Below, in pieces: positions 23,901-25,614 of a stretch of 25,614 nucleotides of DNA (position 1 is its first letter; each line of letters opens with the position of its first letter). The position numbers were made by a program, and so were the translations under genes. Below the pieces are notes generated by a model. That model searched no databases. It saw nothing but the letters and a program-made list of their open reading frames with translations, and was not told the DNA's origin. Source of the stretch: Treponema sp. (GTDB taxonomy: Bacteria > Spirochaetota > Spirochaetia > Treponematales > Breznakiellaceae); the NCBI GenBank assembly GCA_031288815.1, contig JAITQR010000036.1, positions 1 through 25,614 of the forward strand. Reading direction: 5' to 3'.

Positions 23901-25614
23901 GGCTATCGAAACCCGGAACTGGTGTTTGAACTGGAAGACGGTTTCGACTACTCCACCGAATCCTTCGCGCAATTCAACGTAAGCACCCAAAAGGCCGCAT
24001 CCCCTATGGAAACCGCCATCAAGATGGCCAAACGGCTGGCGGAAAACCCCGGGATTATCCAGGCTATAGCGAATACCATTAATGAGCACGAAACCCTTTC
24101 GGACCTGTACAACGACAGAAAAGCTGTCCAGGAAATTTTCAACATCCTCCAAAAAAATAAAATAACCGGTGAATATGAACGGCCTCAATACGCGGACGAA
24201 CAGGGGCAGATTACCGGCGCCGGGGAGGATCTCCTGGAGTCGGTGCTGCTGGGCGCCGTGCTTAATGAGAGGAACATCCGGAGACTGCGGGGGGCCAAGG
24301 CTGTCCGGCAGAAGCTGGTCCGGGGAATTACCGCCCTGGTGGAAAACAAAGCCATGGGGGATTACTCCCTTATTCCGGAGCTGCATGAGGCCGCGGGGAT
24401 CGCCCTGGCGGTGAATGCTACTGCGGGAAAGGACGGGAAGCGGATATACGGCACGGTACAGGACTATGTGAAACAGCAGATCCTTCCCGGGATGCCCAAA
24501 GGCCTGACGGTGGAGAAACGGGCCAGTATCCAGCTTGCGGAGGCCCTGGAGAGCGGAGGGCAAAAAGACTTCGCCCTCTGGTTCGGGGGGCTCAACGCAT
24601 CCCGGGCCGCCGCGGCCCGGGGACAGGCCGAATTGTTTACCGGGGCGGTGGAGAGCAAGGAAAGCATCCTTGACCGGTATGCAGGATACCGGGATGACCT
24701 GGCGGAGCGGAAACGGGCCAACCGGGAAACCCTGGCCGACCCGGCGGCGGGCCCGGCGGCCAAGGCGGAGGCGGCCCTGGACGACGCGGGGATTGCCGGG
24801 GCGGAGGCCGCGGGAACCTTATTGCAGACGGGGGATGAAGCCAACCCCGCGGAGGCCCTGATAAACCGGGCCGGTTCCATGCTGGAAGACCCGGGGGAGC
24901 GGGAGCAGGGGATCCGGGAACTCCGGGAACTGGAACGGCTGTACCCGCCGGAGACTAACCGGTACCTGGCCCCCAACGGCAAGCCTTCCCTCCTGCTGGA
25001 GGCTCTGGGGGAGGAACAGGGACGCCAAGCCTGGTATGCGGTACGGACGCCCTCGTTTAAGAAGTGGTTCGGGGATTGGGAAACGGCGGCGCGAATTGAA
25101 GAAATAGAGAAAAGCGGACCTGTAAAAGTAACAATCAATGCCCCTGTTAGTCAGAAAGAAGCCGAAAAAATAGCCGCTTCTTTTGGAACACTCCAGAATC
25201 AGAGTGATGGAAAGGCCACGGAGTTACCAATAGCAACTATTGGCAAAATTATTTATCACCAAGGCTTTGATGTTTCCCGGATAATACGTGATATTCCCGC
25301 TTTATATAATACTTCAATACAGGGTTGGACGGAACAGGAAATACCAAAGGAAGGGCATAAGAGCCATCCGAATATACAAGAATATCGACACTATATAAAT
25401 AAATTCACGGATGGTACAGACGAGTATTATATCAGATTTACCGTCACCGAAGAAAAAACAAAGCCCGGCAAAACCGGAAGAAACCTTATACATTCAAGCG
25501 CGATAAGCGAAGTATCCGTATATAAGAATGGCGACGATTCGCAACGTATCCGGCTCAAGGTCCCGGGCGAAGCGAATTCATCGCCTTTCATAGATAAAAG
25601 ATTACAACAATTCT
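20907..25614 (+). CDS. Giant polyvalent ejection protein: zincin, DdrB-ParB, nuclease (3' partial)
   Basis: The frame is open to the window end (at least 1569 codons). GTG at 20907 follows GGGAGG by 6 nt and overlaps the previous stop. Residues 1-190 are helical and charged. Residues 196-228 are a hydrophobic Ala/Gly segment, followed by YIDLLEAGAEPERARRTATA, common in podoviral gp16-like proteins, and EEGVEEVLQE (about 327). Residues 479-595 form a mixed alpha/beta region (GNAT-like at best). STLSHESLHAYREAL holds a zincin HExxH (H706, E707, H710). Residues 850-1000 resemble the DdrB-like ParB domain, with VSGNGRN (958-964). A second helical part follows. VRTPSFKKWFGDWE (about 1379) introduces a probable Barnase-EndoU-colicin-RelE-like nuclease / LPD module (HYINKFTDGTDEYYIRFTV, then LIHSSAISEVSVY). 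These domains define polyvalent proteins, which enter cells with phage or plasmid DNA. It occupies the T7 gp16 position. Confidence 0.86.
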   Translation, partial: MSDLFDRPQPDNPFAVDRDAARRGLAESNDFWNRQNREQQETNRRRQENLDRYTVRLTDEQYEILNLAIANAEIPEDEAYNMASAVKLSERYGIPLGYARQNLERYRDALFGTEKRYTPKDTFTAIADNWRIGVNGLSLGKLGNELSMAHEAGDPERAAALWEEIQRMRQENESLADHQNRNFFIEALKFGAQSAPFSGAVAGTAIVGSLLAPGAGTAAAFAASMALTRGQEYIDLLEAGAEPERARRTATAVGTIYAAIEMGLGDVASAAGGAVKLLGKKAVGPGSPAQALAEKLTAGIFKKLHFSGTFKRAALRIPLGYAFGALEEGVEEVLQELTSAAALQAAASLQGEGVDAKTARELGEAVGEAFRGGLMGSLVLGLPGTFLNSAATIQDTNKLIAAAKTTPSDEAFRKDTAGNKLFEGMSDERREAAQDEIRARYEKHREQEEARIAADIKARGSQLAGLEERAFDKDGEETTPGVYRNPDGSLYTRIEDEKREGGVITGSFRMGDGSRATESNTYGAIDYRIENDALNITGVHVVDHRRELTEPFYQDFAKKFAGTDIRWEADAEADRELRDRLVRNNRRGPEAGLNYFENAAAAEDETYRIRLDRQIQEHARLGADEREAWIQLWEAAGERNGLGLRGTFERVYADPENIFSDTLEGARAAQAKGREIKGATFWRDTEKGLRAVVYVAKNGDFSTLSHESLHAYREALKGIDPGLSAEIDQALDSNVTREPWMSEQDYGRAREEYLVKNFENYLYNGAAPEPALKTLFDRIAAFMRRIYSYLSGKQAVSPEIQNVFDRIFAGYDARQGTARNGPNGLEMRNAEGPRRPAPTPPEGISERPGRDDIDVSGVPVIREQYQAAKKTYGRNGTINVNGERLRGRYVVAEAGTFASSHTRDFRQTPNFPRRADGSTVNDNDYENRPDAQESTLRQGSDFDQRGMGIVGTRDGIIVSGNGRNIAAQIAAARGTNTKYLEDLRDNSEGYGLTTADLAGYRNPELVFELEDGFDYSTESFAQFNVSTQKAASPMETAIKMAKRLAENPGIIQAIANTINEHETLSDLYNDRKAVQEIFNILQKNKITGEYERPQYADEQGQITGAGEDLLESVLLGAVLNERNIRRLRGAKAVRQKLVRGITALVENKAMGDYSLIPELHEAAGIALAVNATAGKDGKRIYGTVQDYVKQQILPGMPKGLTVEKRASIQLAEALESGGQKDFALWFGGLNASRAAAARGQAELFTGAVESKESILDRYAGYRDDLAERKRANRETLADPAAGPAAKAEAALDDAGIAGAEAAGTLLQTGDEANPAEALINRAGSMLEDPGEREQGIRELRELERLYPPETNRYLAPNGKPSLLLEALGEEQGRQAWYAVRTPSFKKWFGDWETAARIEEIEKSGPVKVTINAPVSQKEAEKIAASFGTLQNQSDGKATELPIATIGKIIYHQGFDVSRIIRDIPALYNTSIQGWTEQEIPKEGHKSHPNIQEYRHYINKFTDGTDEYYIRFTVTEEKTKPGKTGRNLIHSSAISEVSVYKNGDDSQRIRLKVPGEANSSPFIDKRLQQF

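Noticed and set aside
1..25614. tRNA genes, CRISPR arrays, insertion sequences, integrase or att sites
   Set aside because: I looked on both strands and saw no cloverleaf, spaced repeat array, transposase or recombinase; absence by eye is not proof.

Overview
The window is one continuous plus-strand run of phage genes, most likely from a tailed podovirus or its prophage. The structural cassette runs in order: small and large terminase, T7-like connector/portal, Bbp19-like protein, scaffold, BPP-1-type major capsid protein, Bbp16-like cement protein, two tail tubular A-like proteins, tail tubular B-like stabilisation protein, two internal virion proteins, and a giant ejected protein. This order and the individual protein families resemble the Bordetella BPP-1 group of podoviruses with T7-style ejection proteins. 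No integrase, repressor, att site, tRNA or flanking host gene is visible, so lytic phage, prophage and phage-plasmid cannot be told apart. The host cannot be named. The backbone is GC-rich with heavy CGG/GGG codon use and strong AGGAGG-type ribosome binding sites, while a few inserted genes have clearly lower GC. T7-like ejection proteins hint at a Gram-negative or otherwise double-membraned host; a spirochaete is only a guess.

Layout. Positions 1-5725 hold DNA-metabolism and accessory genes: a natural fusion of SbcD nuclease and SbcC ATPase (5' end outside the window), a ParB-family protein with a cysteine cluster, a small hexapeptide-repeat protein, and a low-GC HAD-like phosphatase. Positions 5841-7163 hold a putative replication initiator with a C-terminal zinc ribbon, and a small winged-helix-like protein. 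The initiator gene contains a cluster of four GATAGSCTAT repeats spaced by 21, 21 and 32 bp, next to an A-rich stretch and a (GATTCT)4 run. This looks like an origin embedded in its own initiator gene. Positions 7144-14056 hold DNA packaging and head genes, ending in a clear Rho-independent terminator at 14061-14084. Positions 14094-17759 hold tail genes, and 17769 to the window end holds ejection proteins.

How it fits together. The early genes would process DNA ends and start replication. Terminase and portal package DNA into a capsid built on the scaffold and reinforced by the cement protein. The tail tubular proteins close the head, and three internal proteins are ejected with the DNA. The last of these, open at the window edge after at least 1569 codons, is a polyvalent protein: it carries a membrane-like hydrophobic segment, a zincin HExxH motif, a DdrB-type ParB domain and, in a lower-GC tail, a probable Barnase/EndoU/colicin/RelE-like nuclease module. 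It is the best candidate here for an injected effector.

The most unusual points are that polyvalent ejection protein, the origin-like repeats inside the initiator gene, a cement-protein-like domain inserted into one of two tandem tail tubular paralogs that still share a perfect 61-bp repeat, the SbcD-SbcC fusion, and a large terminase whose natural start position reads ACG instead of ATG.
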